Assembly (NCBI GenBank): GCA_003550325.1
Contig: QKWP01000636.1
Span: 59,624 to 123,623 of the forward strand
Reading direction: 5' to 3'
Length of the DNA stretch: 64,000 nucleotides
Origin: Gigaspora rosea
Lineage: Eukaryota > Glomeromycota > Glomeromycetes > Diversisporales > Gigasporaceae
The notes beneath the pieces were generated by a model, which worked only from the letters and a program-made list of their open reading frames with translations, searched no databases and was not told the origin of the DNA. Both the position numbers and the translations under genes were made by a program. This document shows, one piece after another, positions 1-11,048 of this stretch (position 1 is the first letter of the stretch; every line of letters starts with the position of its first letter).

Positions 1-420
1 AAAAATAAATAAAGCGAAACTTTGCAAAAACTTGCATTCTTGAATTTCGAAATTGCTAAAGTAATTAGTTGTATGTTCTTGCAAAGTGTCGAAAGGCTGC
101 GCAAAGTGCCTAAAAGTTGTTGGATTTCTTGCAAAGTGCCAGTAGTAAAGTGTAGAAATAAAATAAAAAAATTAAAAAATAAAAAAAAATAAAAATAAAA
201 AAAAACAAAACAAACCTAAAAAAATAAAACAAAACAAAAAAAAACAAAAGGAGAATGAAAAAAACAATGTAAAATTAATAGATGATCTATGATTATAAAC
301 AAAAAAAATAAACAATGATCTAATCTGATCTTGTAATACAATCATCAAAAATCATCAAAACATTTCGAAAATATTAGTCAAACACATCCTTGATATGATC
401 TAGGTTACAGATTGTCTTAA
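1..420. repeat. Dispersed TGCAAAGTGCC repeat, copy 1
   Basis: The motif CTTGCAAAGTGCC and variants recurs several times in the first 145 bases. It is followed by an A-rich block and then GATCTAATCTGATCTTG and GTTACAGATT. The same order of motifs is found at 7935-8345, and the CTTGCAAAGTGCC part alone recurs at 6808-6905 and 7525-7680. This makes it a diverged dispersed repeat. No open reading frame of note. Function unknown. Confidence 0.6.
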
Positions 421-966
421 AATATTTTGAAAGTATTCGAAATATTAAAAAAAAAAAGAAAGAGAAAAAAAGAAAAAGAAAAAAGAAAAAAAAAGAGAGG
501 AGAAAAAGGAAGAGGTGGTAAAAGCAAGAGAGGATAAAAATAGCTCAAAACAGCATTTTTTTTAAGTTTTTTCGCATACTTTGTGGAATATATTTTTATG
601 ATCCTTGGTAGCTTATAGATCAAATGGGCTTAAGAGATTTTGAACTTAGTTTTTTTTTTTTTTACCCAGTGATTTGGGTTGAAATTTTCATAACAGGTAT
701 GTAATCATTAAAGATCTGTTAATCGTTATATATTATTTTAAATAATTATGATTATGATTTATAGATATATAATGATTTAATATAAAAGATGATATCCAAT
801 TAATTGATATATATCAATATTTTATAATCGATATAAAACGATTAAGTGTTATATATCGATTAATATCTATATATAAAATTTGCTGATGAATATATAGTTT
901 GTGATTTTGAGTCTTTAAGTCTGTAGTAAATACAAATGATTCTAATATATTGTTGATTAAATTTTT
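421..966. other. AT-rich intergenic DNA
   Basis: A purine-rich A/G block lies near 443-520, followed by AT-rich sequence with several ATCGATATA-type words. The short minus-strand open frame here is low-complexity (runs of F, L, S, P) and I do not regard it as a gene. Confidence 0.5.
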
Positions 967-967
967 T

Positions 968-2079
968 AATAGGCAATTCTCCAGTCTAAGGATAGGAATT
1001 ATATAGTCATTAGTCGATTAGTCGACGATTAGTCAACTAATCGACTAAATTTTTTTATAGTCAGTCGATCGATTAGTCGATTAGTCAATTAGTCGATTAG
1101 TCGACTAGTCGATTAGTTAACTAATCGATTAGTCGACTAATCGATTAGTTGACTAATTGATTAGTCAACTAATCGACTAGTTGATTAATTGACTAATCAA
1201 TTAGTTGATTAATCAATTAGTCGATTAGTCAATTAGTCGATAAGATTAATTATCTATTTCATATTTTCATTGCTATATTCCTGGTATTCATTTTTTTGTA
1301 TATTTATTGACTAGCCAATTAATCAACTAATAGATTAATTAACTAATCAACTAATCGACTAGTCGATTAGTCAATTAGTTGACTAATCGACTAATCAACT
1401 AGTCGATTAGTCAACTAATTGACTAGTCGATTAGTCGACTAGTCGATTAGTTGACTAATCAATTAGTCAACTAATCGATTAGTCGATTAATCGATTAGTC
1501 AATTTTTAGTCAGTCAACGACTAATAGTTTTAGTCGACTGACTAATCGACTAAAAATTTTTAACCGATTTCTATCCTTACTCCAGTTAACTGGTTCAAAA
1601 ATTTTTTTTTTATATATAAATTTTACTATAAGTGTGAATACACAGCGTCTCTATCTAAAACTTTTTTTTATACTAAGTTAATTACCTTTCTGGCTTAAGA
1701 GACTTTTGTAAAGCTTATTAAAATGCATCTAATGGTGGTTAGAGCTCAAAATTGGCTTGGTGAATACCAAGATATCTTTAAAAAACCTTTCTTTTACTAT
1801 ATAAATTTCTTTATAAACAATACTATTGTTTGCAAAGAAATTTACATAGTAAAAGAAAGGTTTTTTTTAAAGATATCTTAGTATTCAGCAAGCTGATTTT
1901 AATGCTCTAACCACCATTAAATGCATTTTAATAAGCTTTACAAAAGTCTCTTAAGCCAGAAAAGTGATTAACTTAGTATAAAAAAGTTTTAGATAGAGAT
2001 GCTGTGCATTCACACTTATAGTAAAATTTATATATAAAAAAAAAATTTTTGAACCAGTTGACTGGAAAATTGCCTATTA
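968..2079. repeat. Large foldback palindrome
   Basis: The sequence from 1588 to 1819 is repeated in reverse complement at 1829-2065, with its centre near 1824 (CAATACTATTG). The outer part of the left arm (968-986) matches the reverse complement of 2065-2079, but a separate 593-bp element (987-1579) interrupts the left arm. Arms carry GCATCTAATGGTGGTTAGAG, a motif shared with palindromes near 55.3-55.7 kb. The right arm abuts a broken hAT transposase reading frame, so this is probably a foldback element inserted into that gene. Confidence 0.85.
987..1579. mobile_element. hAT-like MITE built of TAGTCGAT satellite units
   Basis: Terminal inverted repeat TAAGGATAG..CTATCCTTA is flanked by CTCCAGTC (979-986) and CTCCAGTT (1580-1587), an 8-bp duplication with one C/T difference. 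The uninterrupted opposite palindrome arm preserves the empty site and shows C as the original base. The interior is almost entirely 7-9 bp units of the GATTAGTC/GACTAATC type in both orientations, split by about 70 bp of ordinary AT-rich sequence near 1240-1310. The 8-bp duplication points to hAT mobilisation. No coding capacity. Confidence 0.75.
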
Positions 2080-2859
2080 AACAATTTTCAGTATAGTTTA
2101 TTGCCTCATGCATTTTTTGTCTGAACATATCATAATCTGGAAATTGAAACGGTGGCTCTGCTTTATATAAAAGATTATGAAGTCGATCGTTTCTCAAAAC
2201 ATTAAAAGGTTGCATATCATTAATAATCCATGCTAATATTCGGGAAGTAATTCTGTTTTGTTTTTTTTTGATAATGGTATTCTATGAATTAATACTTCTG
2301 GCAGAGTATATTGTGATAGATCAGATTATAGGCTATGGTTGGGTCGTTTCTTGTACACTACTTAGCAGCAATAAAGTTTTATTTTTATCTAATCTATGTT
2401 CGGTTTGAAATGTGTAGCTAAATTTGTTGTACTTGTCGTTAATTTAAAGACACTTGGACATTGTCGCTTTTTATCCTCATTACTGATCCATATGTTGCAT
2501 TTAATTTTTTTACCAACTTTGTCTTTTTACATATGTTTCTATACCCAACTCTTTCTTGGTTTAGACCTTTTTTTAGTATTAAAATTTCGGGAATTACTAA
2601 TTTTTCATTTTGTATTTTGAGTAAATGCATTAGATGATTCTTTATTTAAAGAAGGTATGCTATTCAAAAAATTTTCTAATGAAACTTCATTATTTATAGA
2701 AAGTTCGTCATCTAATGATAAATATAGATCTTTATCTAAAGTTTGCTCATTAGAATATAAGGGTAATTCATTATCTGATATTAAGTCTGTTTCTTTGTCA
2801 GATTGTAAATACGATTTGTCTAAATACACATTTTCATCTAAAAAGTTTTGTAGAGACAT
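2080..2859 (-). pseudogene. hAT-family transposase, decayed N-terminal half
   Basis: Read on the minus strand, the start ATG is probably at 2859-2857 (MSLQNFLDENV). An acidic N-terminal stretch is followed, after frameshifts near 2620 and 2460, by a BED-type zinc-finger remnant (KLTTSTTNLATHFKP, near 2400-2440). Next comes QYTLPEVLIHRIPLSKK and ILAWIINDMQPFNVL with downstream FQFPDYDMF (2120-2300). The W-I-x-x-D-M-Q-P-F block followed by a P-x-Y/F-x-x-P-type motif is a hallmark of hAT transposases upstream of the catalytic core. The reading frame ends exactly where the foldback palindrome starts (about 2079), and the DDE core and dimerisation domain were not found. At least two frameshifts and two stops make it non-functional. 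Family assignment is from recognised motifs, not a search. Confidence 0.72.
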
Positions 2860-3717
2860 TTTTGTGAATTTTATTAAAGAGGTATAATTGCTTTCTTTTT
2901 TATATTTGATTTTAAAGTAAATGAATATTTCTTTAACTTCCAATTATATGCCTTGTATAAGGTCGCTTGCTTAGAATAAAATTATACTTATATAAACTAT
3001 TGCTAAATAGTCATGTAACAATATTCATTGCATATATGCAATTGTTTATGTTTAATACAATTGTTCTTTTTTTTTTTTATTAATATAGTTTATATTTTTA
3101 TAATTAAATGCATATGAATAACAATAAGTTAGTCTTTAAACTGGAATCTAAAAAAAATTAACCTTTTAACAACTCTAAATTAAGAGATAAAAAATTCAAG
3201 TGGGTCTGAATTTTTATAATATATGTTGAAAAATAGATAAATAAAAATTTGTTTAGTAATTTTCTTTTATTTATATTTTAATAAAAAAGTGCTTTTTTTT
3301 TACAGAATAATGTGTATAGTAGATATTCATATGTATCATTTTATCAATAATCACTTTATCACTTTACTGAACACTCTATCACACAGCATAATTATTAATA
3401 TATAACAATGACTGATGATTATAATTATTGTTAAATATGAAATGATACATATCTTTGTCGGCTAATGATATTCATTAGCAATTGAGAACAAACATGAAAA
3501 TTTCAAAAAATTTCAATATTCAAATTTTGCTAACCTTTTTCAAACGAGTTAAAGCAAAAAAATTTTTTTTAAAACAATTGAAATATACAACTATATTGGT
3601 CTATTCCCAGATAAGTTATCTATTATTATTATGACAATGATTTATGATCAGTATGATATACTTTCTAAGTCAACTAACCTATTTTTGGACAAAGTGTTTG
3701 CCCTTTATTGTTATATG
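2860..3717. other. AT-rich DNA without genes
   Basis: Low-GC sequence with only short chance open frames. A short inverted pair (TATGTATCATTT near 3330 and AAATGATACATA near 3440) may mark a small decayed element. I see nothing else that can be supported. Confidence 0.5.
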
Positions 3718-3972
3718 GAATCTTTGCTAGGAAAATCACCTTTCGAGATTTTCCGATTGGACAAATTTGGACCAACTTAGACCAGAATATTGGTTTTTAT
3801 TTACATGTAAATTAGCCATTATTTTATTAATTCTATAGTTTATTTAATAAATTATAGAATCAATAAAGTAAAGACTGATTTACATATAAATAAGAACCGA
3901 TATTCTGGTTTAAGTTGGTCTGAATTTGCCTGATCAGAAAATCTTGAAGGGTGATTTTCCTAGCAAAGATCC
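3718..3972. mobile_element. Palindromic MITE
   Basis: Inverted arms of about 120 bp (3718-3838 and 3850-3972) share GATCTTTGCTAGGAAAATCA at the ends, then a GATTTTC block, CCAACTTA and ACCAGAATAT, meeting at an AT-rich centre near 3845. It has no coding capacity and is probably a non-autonomous DNA transposon. Family unknown. Confidence 0.75.
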
Positions 3973-4277
3973 CATGTAGCAAAAATAAAATTATAATTCA
4001 ATGGAGTGTGTATTATACTATACTATATAGAGTAATATAATATTTTATATTCAGGAAAGAAGCTCTATAGTGTCTTTACAAGACCTGGATCTTGTATATG
4101 GCAATTTACAGTAGTCACTTTAGCTACCATAACACATTATTTATAATAAATTCTATTGTTGATTTTAGTTTCTTTGTACCAATTTTTTATATATCGAACT
4201 CAATAATATTACTATAAAGTGTATGAACAATACATAGCATATACTGTATTTGATGTTATAAATATTTTTTTAAATAA

Positions 4278-4436
4278 GGGTGCTAACATTTATTACCTAA
4301 TATCTATTTACTATAGGGGTTTACCCTCTACCCCCAGGTAAGATCTATAAATAGAATTTTAGCTAATCAAATTTAACTAAAGTAAGATTTTTTTTGACCT
4401 ACTCTCTAAAATATTACCTAATAAATGTTAGCGCCC
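4278..4436. mobile_element. Tourist-like MITE (TAA duplication)
   Basis: Terminal inverted repeats GGGTGCTAACATTTATTA and its counterpart GGGCGCTAACATTTATTA, flanked on both sides by TAA (4275-4277 and 4437-4439). GGG-type ends plus a 3-bp TWA duplication are typical of PIF/Harbinger non-autonomous elements. It belongs with the elements at 7762, 28240, 29459, 37527, 47073, 55066 and 58813. Confidence 0.75.
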
Positions 4437-4572
4437 TAAATTATATTTTTTATTTTGCTAATATAAAATCGATTGGCCAATTTTGAAAAAATCAACTAGC
4501 TAAGCCAAAAATTTTGCTTTAGTCAATTTTTTTGTATATCAGCCAAAATCACTATATATGACATAATATAAA

Positions 4573-5135
4573 GTAGAAAGGGTAATTTGATAAAGTTAAA
4601 ATAACTAATATAAAAACTTATTTATTTTAATATTAATAAATATTTTATTTTTTGTATTAAACTTTATATATAATTTAGAATTATTTTATATAATATCAGT
4701 AATATAATATCTTTTTTTAAAGTAACATTAAATGGAATTATACATCATATCAAAAAGTTTAAATTTAAAGTAGTAGGGATAATTTGACGAATTGATATTA
4801 TCTCATGTAATTCAGCAATCAAAATCAGATAATTTTTATACCATTCGATTTATCTCGATGATACAAATCAAATAGTATAAAAATTACCTGATTCTGGTCA
4901 TTGAGTCATGATATATTTTCAATTATATGCTACACAAAAAGATCCTTGAGGAGGATTTTGACAAAGTGTAAACCTGACTAATAATCGATGATATCTTGTG
5001 ATCCAGTAATCAGAATCAGGTAATTCTTGTACTATTTGATTCGTCTTATTGAGACGAATCAAATGGCATAAAAATTATTTGATTCCAATCATTAGATCAC
5101 ATGATATCCAAATTCATCAAATTACTCTTCTTTAC
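4573..5135. mobile_element. TIR element containing two palindromes
   Basis: Outer inverted repeats GTAGAAAGGGTAATTTGAT and (reverse complement) GTAAAGAAGAGTAATTTGAT. An internal copy of the end (GTAGGGATAATTTGA) sits at 4776. Two palindromes lie inside, 4785-4925 (centre near 4856) and 4985-5115 (centre near 5050), each with arms resembling GATCCAGTAATCAGAATCAG. This suggests several elements nested or joined. The short plus-strand frame here is not convincing as a gene. Confidence 0.6.
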
Positions 5136-5473
5136 CTTATTACGTTATATTATGGTTATATTACTGTTATTATTTCAAAATATTTCAAAATATATTGCAA
5201 AATATTGCAAAATAGACCAAATAAAAAAATGCAAATTACCCCTCTTCAGGGGTTGCAAGAAGTAATATTTTGCATATTTTGTGATATTTTCGCATAGTTT
5301 CACAATATTTTGCAAATTTTTGCAAATTCTAAAAATTTTTTAAAAATAAATAAACGATATACATATTTACATAATCATACTTTTTTATAGGTTTTTGCAT
5401 TATTTCATAAGGTTTCACAAATTAATATAAAATTTTATATTTTTTTATTTATTATTATACATTATATTTTAGG
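5136..5473. other. AT-rich DNA with TTTCAAAATATT words
   Basis: Repeated words of the form ATTTCAAAATATTTCAAAAT and TTTGCAAATTT. No gene, tRNA or terminal inverted repeat recognised. Confidence 0.45.
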
Positions 5474-5833
5474 AGTTTGCTATTTATTGCTAGTGGTGAT
5501 CATCACCAGTGATCAATTTACCAATTAAAATTCAGGATCAGGTGTAACATATAGATCAATTTTTGTATAACAAAAACAAAAATTTTTTAAAAAATTGCTA
5601 AAATTGCTTCTAACCTAAAATTTTGTCTATGAAACTACTTTTTTTTATGCAAAAAAAAAAATTCCTTGCTAAATTTTACTATATACAAAGCCCTATCCTA
5701 ATCTCTAACCTTTACCCTTACCCTAATATTAAAGAGATTTAATTTTTATTTAATACAAACTGTTTGTTTTGTTTATTTTGTTTTATGCATTGTAGATTAC
5801 TGGTGATAATCACCACTAGCAATAAATAGTAAT
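5474..5833. mobile_element. GGTGAT-end / CCCTAA-core MITE, copy 1
   Basis: Ends are near-perfect inverted repeats around TATTTATTGCTAGTGGTGAT, each containing a small palindrome GGTGATNATCACC. The interior carries GGATCAGGTGTAACAT, an AAAATTTTGTCTATGAAAC block, AAAAAAATTCCTTGC and a telomere-like CCCTTACCCTAA stretch. The same order recurs in at least eight other places in this window. Confidence 0.8.
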
Positions 5834-5879
5834 TTTAAATATTTTATATTTATTAAATCTACATTTTAAATTAATATTA

Positions 5880-6534
5880 TCCCTTACTTTGTAGAGGTTC
5901 GCAGGCAAATTTGCTTGTATAATTACTATAAATATACCTCTGATCTAGTTTTTAATCATTTAAGATATTTAAATAAAATTTGGTATTATATTATTTAAGA
6001 ACAAGGATTATATTTTTGAATTATTTAAACTTACATTATAAGACAAAAAGTTTATGTTGCTTATAAGCTGAAAATATTAAATTTTAAAGAAATTTTTTAA
6101 CCAAAAAAATATTTTACAATATTTTGACAAATTCTTTAATATTGGTTTTAAAAATATAGTTTCTTATACAACTTTGTAGTTTATATAAAGGATGACAACT
6201 TTCATTATTTAACTTTAAATAGTTTACTTGTAAAAATTAGGACTTGTATTAGAAGTGAAAATTTTTTTTATAGACAGGAACATATAAAATTTGAGAAAAC
6301 CTAAAGAAAAAATTCTATAGTAAAAGTTCCAAAACAAAAACTTTAAACTTTTATTACACTAAAGTTTTTTAATAATTTTAAAAAAATTTTATAATAAAGT
6401 TGATAAAACAGAACTAATATTATATTTTTTACTTAGAAAGTATATAGCTAAAATTAATATTTAAGGTTTTATTTAAAAAATTTAAAATTTTACAATTTTC
6501 GCAGGCAAATATGCCTGCATAACAAATTAAGGGA
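5880..6534. mobile_element. TCCCTTA-end MITE, copy 1 (TA duplication)
   Basis: Ends TCCCTTA..TAAGGGA are flanked by TA on each side (5878-5879, 6535-6536), followed inward by a small palindrome GCAGGCAAATTTGC. The interior contains AAAGGATGACAACTTTCATT, whose reverse complement lies in the second copy at 52673-53306. The TA duplication suggests a Tc1/mariner-type mobiliser. No coding capacity; the 69-codon minus-strand frame crossing its right end is fortuitous. Confidence 0.7.
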
Positions 6535-6807
6535 TATATTTTATTATATATTATATTATTATATAGTATTATTTTTACATTATTACACTTTGTCGCATCT
6601 AATTCTATTACTATATACAAAAAACTAGCTCTACACACTTATTTTCACTCACCCCACAGTTAGCTATTATCTTCACTTTTTTGTTTTCTATTGTCTTTGC
6701 TTTGGCTATTTTTTTTGTTTTGGCTATAACTTTTGTTTCGCTTTTTTTTCTAAATATTTCAAAAAAATGAAAAAAAATAAAAAAAAACATTTTTCAAAAG
6801 TGTTGGT

Positions 6808-7680
6808 GTTCTTGCAAATTGCCAGAAAAATCTAGTATGTTCTTGCAAAGTGCCAAAAAGTGTTCTTTGTAAAGTGCTGGAATAAGTCACAAAGTGTCGA
6901 AGAAGTCAGAAATAAATAAAAAAACAAACAAAAAAACATAAGTATAAGCAAACTAATAAAAAAAAAAATAAGTTTAATATGCTTCACATGGGTGTGATGT
7001 GCTTGTATATCGCACCCTAATTTGATTGGCTAAATTTGCAGATCATTATTTTAAAAAAAAATATCCAATTTTTGTTAATATTCTTTAGACTAAGAATTAG
7101 TTTAAGAAATTTTAAAAAAAGTCTTAAAATTTGTTGCGCCTATATGCAAAATTTAGCGCTGAACAAGTTTACTTAGTCAACTTAGAAAGGTTATCTTAAT
7201 AAAATTTAGAGAAATCGTCAAAAAATGAGTTAAAAAAATGAAAAATTGCGAATATCTTTAAATTTTGATAAGACAACCTTTCTAATTCGACTAAGTAAAC
7301 TTGTACAGCACAAAATTTTGCATATATATACAAAGAAATTTAAGAATTTTCTAGTAAACCTTCTATACTAACCCTAACCTAAAAGTTTTTACAATAATTT
7401 GTTTATTTTTTTTTTAAATAATGATCTACAAATTTAGCCAATCAAATTAGGGTGCAATATATAAGCACATCGCAGGGTACGATATATGCATTTATTCAAA
7501 AAATAAAGCCCAAATCTTGTAAGAGTTCATGTTCTTGCAAATTCAAAAATTGCGAAAGCTGGGTTAATGTTCTTGCAAAATGCCAAAAAAGTTGCGAAGT
7601 GCCAAAAAAGTCTAGATTGGTTTTTTTGCAAAGCACTAGAAAGTAAGAGTTCTTTTTTCGCAAAGTGCCAGAATAAAATA
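6808..7680. repeat. TGCAAAGTGCC repeat, copies split by a MITE
   Basis: Multiple CTTGCAAAGTGCC-type motifs at 6808-6905 and again at 7525-7680, separated by the element at 6979-7489. Between motifs, spacing is 20-40 bp with A-rich tails like those in copy 1 (position 1). Could be a single repeat interrupted by the MITE or two adjacent copies. Confidence 0.55.
6979..7489. mobile_element. TIR element with long inverted ends
   Basis: Ends share GATGTGCTTGTATATCGCAC and CACCCTAATTTGATTGG in inverted orientation (about 60 bp, imperfect). The interior has a second palindrome at 7150-7320 (arms with ACAAGTTTACTTAGTC and AGAAAGGTTATCTTA) and CCCTAACCT near 7373. Related in plan to the CCCTAA-core MITEs but with different ends. 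Confidence 0.65.
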
Positions 7681-7761
7681 AATTAATAATTTAAATTTAA
7701 AAAAAAAAAAACAAAAAACAAAAACAAATTATGTCAAACAAAAAAATAAATAAAGTCCTAA

Positions 7762-7908
7762 GGGCAGTGTCATTAATCACCTGATTATTTTTTATCAGAG
7801 GCCTACCCCCCTATTTTTTAATATATATAGAGTCAGGTTCTTATATATAATTTCAACTTTTTTTACCCCCCTCCCTCCTAGAAAATCACCTGATTTTTGT
7901 TACTCCCC
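7762..7908. mobile_element. Tourist-like MITE family T1, copy 1
   Basis: Starts GGGCAGTGTCATTAATCACC and ends TTTGTTACTCCCC, flanked by TAA (7759-7761 and 7909-7911). Subterminal ATCACCTGATT occurs at both ends; a CT-rich centre (TACCCCCCT) is conserved. Very similar copies at 28240, 37527 and 47073 show recent activity. Confidence 0.85.
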
Positions 7909-7934
7909 TAACTAAACTATTATTTTTTTAAAAA

Positions 7935-8345
7935 AGCGCTCTTGAAAATTTAGAAATTGCTGGAGACATCAGTTGTATGTTTTTGCAAAGTATCATATCA
8001 GAAGTTTGGGTTGATTTGCGCAAGATTCAAAAAGTTGGTTGTTTTCTTGCAAAGGTGTTTTGTAAAGTGCCGAAATAAAAATAAATAAATTAAATTAAAA
8101 AAAATAAATAAATAAAAAAAATGAAAAAAAAACAAAATGAAAACAAAACAAACAAACCAAAAAATAATGAAACAAAAATAAAAACTGTAATGAAAACAAA
8201 AAAGCAAAAAAAAAACAAAATAGAAGATCTAATAATTATAAACAAAAGATCTAATCTGATCTTGTACAAATTTAAACATCATCAAACTATTTCAACCTAT
8301 TTCAAAAAATTAGTCTAATGTGTGATCCAGGTTACAGATTTACAG
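7935..8345. repeat. Dispersed TGCAAAGTGCC repeat, copy 3
   Basis: Same motif order as positions 1-420: AGTTGTATGT, TTGCAAAG variants, an A-rich block, GATCTAATCTGATCTTGTA and GGTTACAGATT. Diverged by many substitutions and indels. No gene. Confidence 0.6.
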
Positions 8346-8379
8346 ATTTAGCTTGGTTCTAGTTCTAAAATATTTTGAA

Positions 8380-8465
8380 ATGGGTTTGAAATGTTTCATA
8401 ATATATTATGAAATGTTTCGAAATTACTTTTGAAATATTTTGAAAATTTGATATTTCGAAAGAGT
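8380..8465. repeat. TTTCGAAA/TTTTGAAA short-repeat patch
   Basis: Repeated ATTTTGAAAT and ATTTCGAAA words, many self-complementary. Larger patches occur at 12445-12660 and 29070-29200. Confidence 0.5.
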
Positions 8466-8470
8466 TTTAC

Positions 8471-8820
8471 TAAAACGCACCTATGGTGGTTTACACCAAG
8501 TTATACAAAACAATTAGAATAGCCAATAAAATTTAAGATCAGGTGTAACATAAAATTTCGATTTTTTGTTTATTTTTTTTAAAAAAACGTTCATATTTCA
8601 AAATTTTGCTTATGAAACCATCTTTGGGGCTCTAATAAAAAAAATTCCTTGCAAATTTTGTATATACTAATGCCCCTGCCAAAATCCCAGGCCTAACCCT
8701 AACCCTAAAGTAATTCAAATTTATTTTTTGTTTTATAAAAGTTTATTTTTTTGTTTTTGTTACACAGATTTGCAAATCTAATTTACCTATGGTAGTAAAA
8801 CACCATAAGTGCATTTTATA
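8471..8820. mobile_element. CCCTAA-core MITE, AACGCACCTATGGTG end type, copy 1
   Basis: Inverted ends TAAAACGCACCTATGGTG and TAAAATGCACTTATGGTG. The interior has GATCAGGTGTAACAT, TTTTGCTTATGAAACCATC and CCTAACCCTAACCCTAAAG (near 8690). The second member, at 41389-42287, is in the opposite orientation and holds a solo LTR. Confidence 0.75.
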
Positions 8821-9040
8821 ATAATTGTTTCAAAATATTTCAAAATATATTACAAAATATTTTGCTTATATTATGGTTCATAAGACCTTATGTAAGATTA
8901 CGCTATTATAAATTTGCTAATATCATTTTAATTAAATTGGGTTTTTGCTTTGAAAATAGAGTTCTAAGGTTCCCAAACAAAAATTAAGATTTTTGTTAAT
9001 ATTTCAAAAGAAATTGTGTTATACATTATTTTTCGAAATA
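8821..9040. other. AT-rich DNA, nothing recognised
   Basis: TTTCAAAATATT words, then AT-rich sequence. No gene or RNA signal. Confidence 0.45.
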
Positions 9041-9620
9041 CAGTCAAACCTCCATATAGTCACCCTCTATATAGTCACAAAACCAATATAATCACTTTTG
9101 TAAGTTTACCAACCTTTTTACTATAATTTCACCTCTATATAAGCACATTTGCATTATAATCACTATCACAATTTTTTATTTACCATCTATATAAAACTAC
9201 TCCTACATAATCACATTATTATTATAATACTTTGAATTAATTATTTGATTGTTATAAATACCGTAAAATTCGGACATGGGTACCCCCCTGTGCGGTGTAC
9301 CCCTTGTCAGTTTGAGAGGCCCGACGGTGACTTATACCCGGGTATTAAATATACTTCTAATAGTGCGATCGTCATACACAATTTCAAAGTTATAAAAAAC
9401 CGGTTTTTCAATTTGAATTGCAATTAGTCACGCATTTAATATAACAAACTCTAGTTTAATTTTTAATATATTTGACTGCGGACATAATATTATTAATACG
9501 ATACACATTTTTTCATATCAAATATTAGCAAAACGTACACGATTCATTTGATATAAGCAAACTTTTACATAGCAATGAATCAGCTTTATTTGAAAGAAAA
9601 AAAATTATAGAATTCGACCA

Positions 9621-11048
9621 TTATTCCCAATCATTATCGACCCTAATTTCTTCATATTTGTCATTATTATCATCAAAATTCAACGCTTCTTCTTCATTCG
9701 TATCGACTGAATCCTCACCCAAAATTTCGTAATTAAACACCAAATCGTCTTCGGACCCATCCATTTCTACTGAAATACCGCAGCATTTAAAGGCTCTTCT
9801 AATTATACGAGGGTCAATTTCATTCCACGATTCTCCTACCCATTGAGCCAAAGTGGAATATAATGGCTTTTGAATGCGTCCAGCAGGCGTAAATGTATGA
9901 GAATTATTAATCATCCATTGATTGTAACGAAAGCGCACCTATAGTATAAAAATTCGTTAATACAGTATTCTTCAAAATAAAAAAAAATAAAAAACCATTT
10001 TAATATACTGTACCTTTTCTTTAAAGGGTTTATTAATCGCAACATCAAGAGGTTGCAGTTTACTCGTTAGTCCAGCTGGAATAACCGCAAGATGAGTATT
10101 GTTTTCTTGGAATTCATGCTTAACGGAATCTACCAGATGACCTCTAAACGAATCTAAAATAAGAAGAGATTGTGGGTTTTCTAATTCACTACGCTCAGTC
10201 CACACATTATTTATCCAATAGTGCATCTCGTTTTCATTGCACCATCCTTTTTCATTTACGCGAATAATAACATCTTCAGGAAAGGTTTCACGAGGAATAT
10301 TTTTTAACTTAAAAATACACACTGCAGGGAACTTTCTTCCATCCGCAAGGCATCCCAGAATTACAGTAAAAGATGTTTTTTCGTGACCGGTTGTTTGAAT
10401 GCTAACAGTTTTGGCCCCACGTTTTTCAAGAGTTACAGGGTAAGGCATGTCAAATGATAAGGACATTTCATCCATATTTCCAATGTGTTGGATATCATAG
10501 TTGTATTGACGACGTTTGAACAAAACAAGACTCAGAAATTGACTTTGTTGCTCGATAAGATCTTCAGGAAGATGCTGTGAAATTGTTGTGCGCCGAAGAT
10601 TTGATAGATCATTACGAAACAAAAATCCATTCAACCAACTACTAGAAAACCTAAAATTATTAATATTAGGATATGAATCCTTTATTTCCTTGGTTTTAAC
10701 TAATGCTTTGGCCCTTGTAACAACCATGTTTCGGGTAACAACCATCTGTTTTTTACGAATCTCTTCAATCCATTCAACTAGCCTTTCTTATAAAAGTGGA
10801 TACATAGCTGGTCGACCACGATTAAGTGTCAGAAGATAGGGCGCGGCATTTAAAAGTTCTTGCTTCTTGCTTCACCAGTCACGAACTTGCTTACGTTCGA
10901 TATCAAACTTTCTAGCGGTTGCTGCTACATTTTGAACACGTTCAAAATAATGAACGACCATAAGTTTTTCACGAACACTCCAGCTATGACGAGTTTTGAC
11001 ATGAATATTGCGAGCCTTTTTTGTAATACTTTTACTTCATGGAGACAT
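9621..11048 (-). pseudogene. pogo/jerky-type DDE transposase with three in-frame stops
   Basis: Catalyses cut-and-paste transposition in the nucleus. Read on the minus strand from ATG at 11048. A CENP-B-type N-terminal helix-turn-helix (SWSVREKLMVVHYF..VAATARKFDI..KQVRDW) is followed by GRPAMYPLL and a second, Tc5-like HTH (SSSWLNGFLFRNDL). The DDE_1 catalytic core comes next: NMDEMSLSFDMP (first D), SLLILDSFRGHL (second D) and SKLQPLDVAINKPFK (third D). A 75-bp intron at 10013-9939 (GTACAG..TATAG) leads to an acidic C-terminal exon (9938-9621) ending DNDWE. All three catalytic aspartates remain. Three stops interrupt the N-terminal half: TGA at 11039-11037, TGA at 10874-10872 and TAA at 10790-10788. 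No frameshift was seen, so damage looks recent. All three stops could be C-to-T changes from CGA or CAA, though the third could also derive from GAA. Confidence 0.85.
9939..10013 (-). other. Transposase intron
   Basis: GT at 10013-10012 and AG at 9940-9939. Removal joins ..KPFKEK to VRFRYNQWMINN in frame. Without splicing the frame runs into VQYIKMVFYFFLF and stops. Confidence 0.8.

Noticed and set aside
417..623. Minus-strand 68-codon open frame
   Set aside because: Composition is an F/L/P/S run from a purine-rich block; no domain, no conservation signal.
1010..1560. CRISPR-like array of short repeats
   Set aside because: Units are 7-9 bp in both orientations without unique spacers, and the context is eukaryotic.
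2396..2887. Plus-strand open frames opposite the hAT remnant
   Set aside because: They are shadows of the minus-strand hAT reading frame, which has recognisable motifs.
8690..8712. Telomere (CCCTAACCCTAACCCTAA)
   Set aside because: Only two to three repeats, inside a MITE with matching ends; similar short runs occur in many family members.
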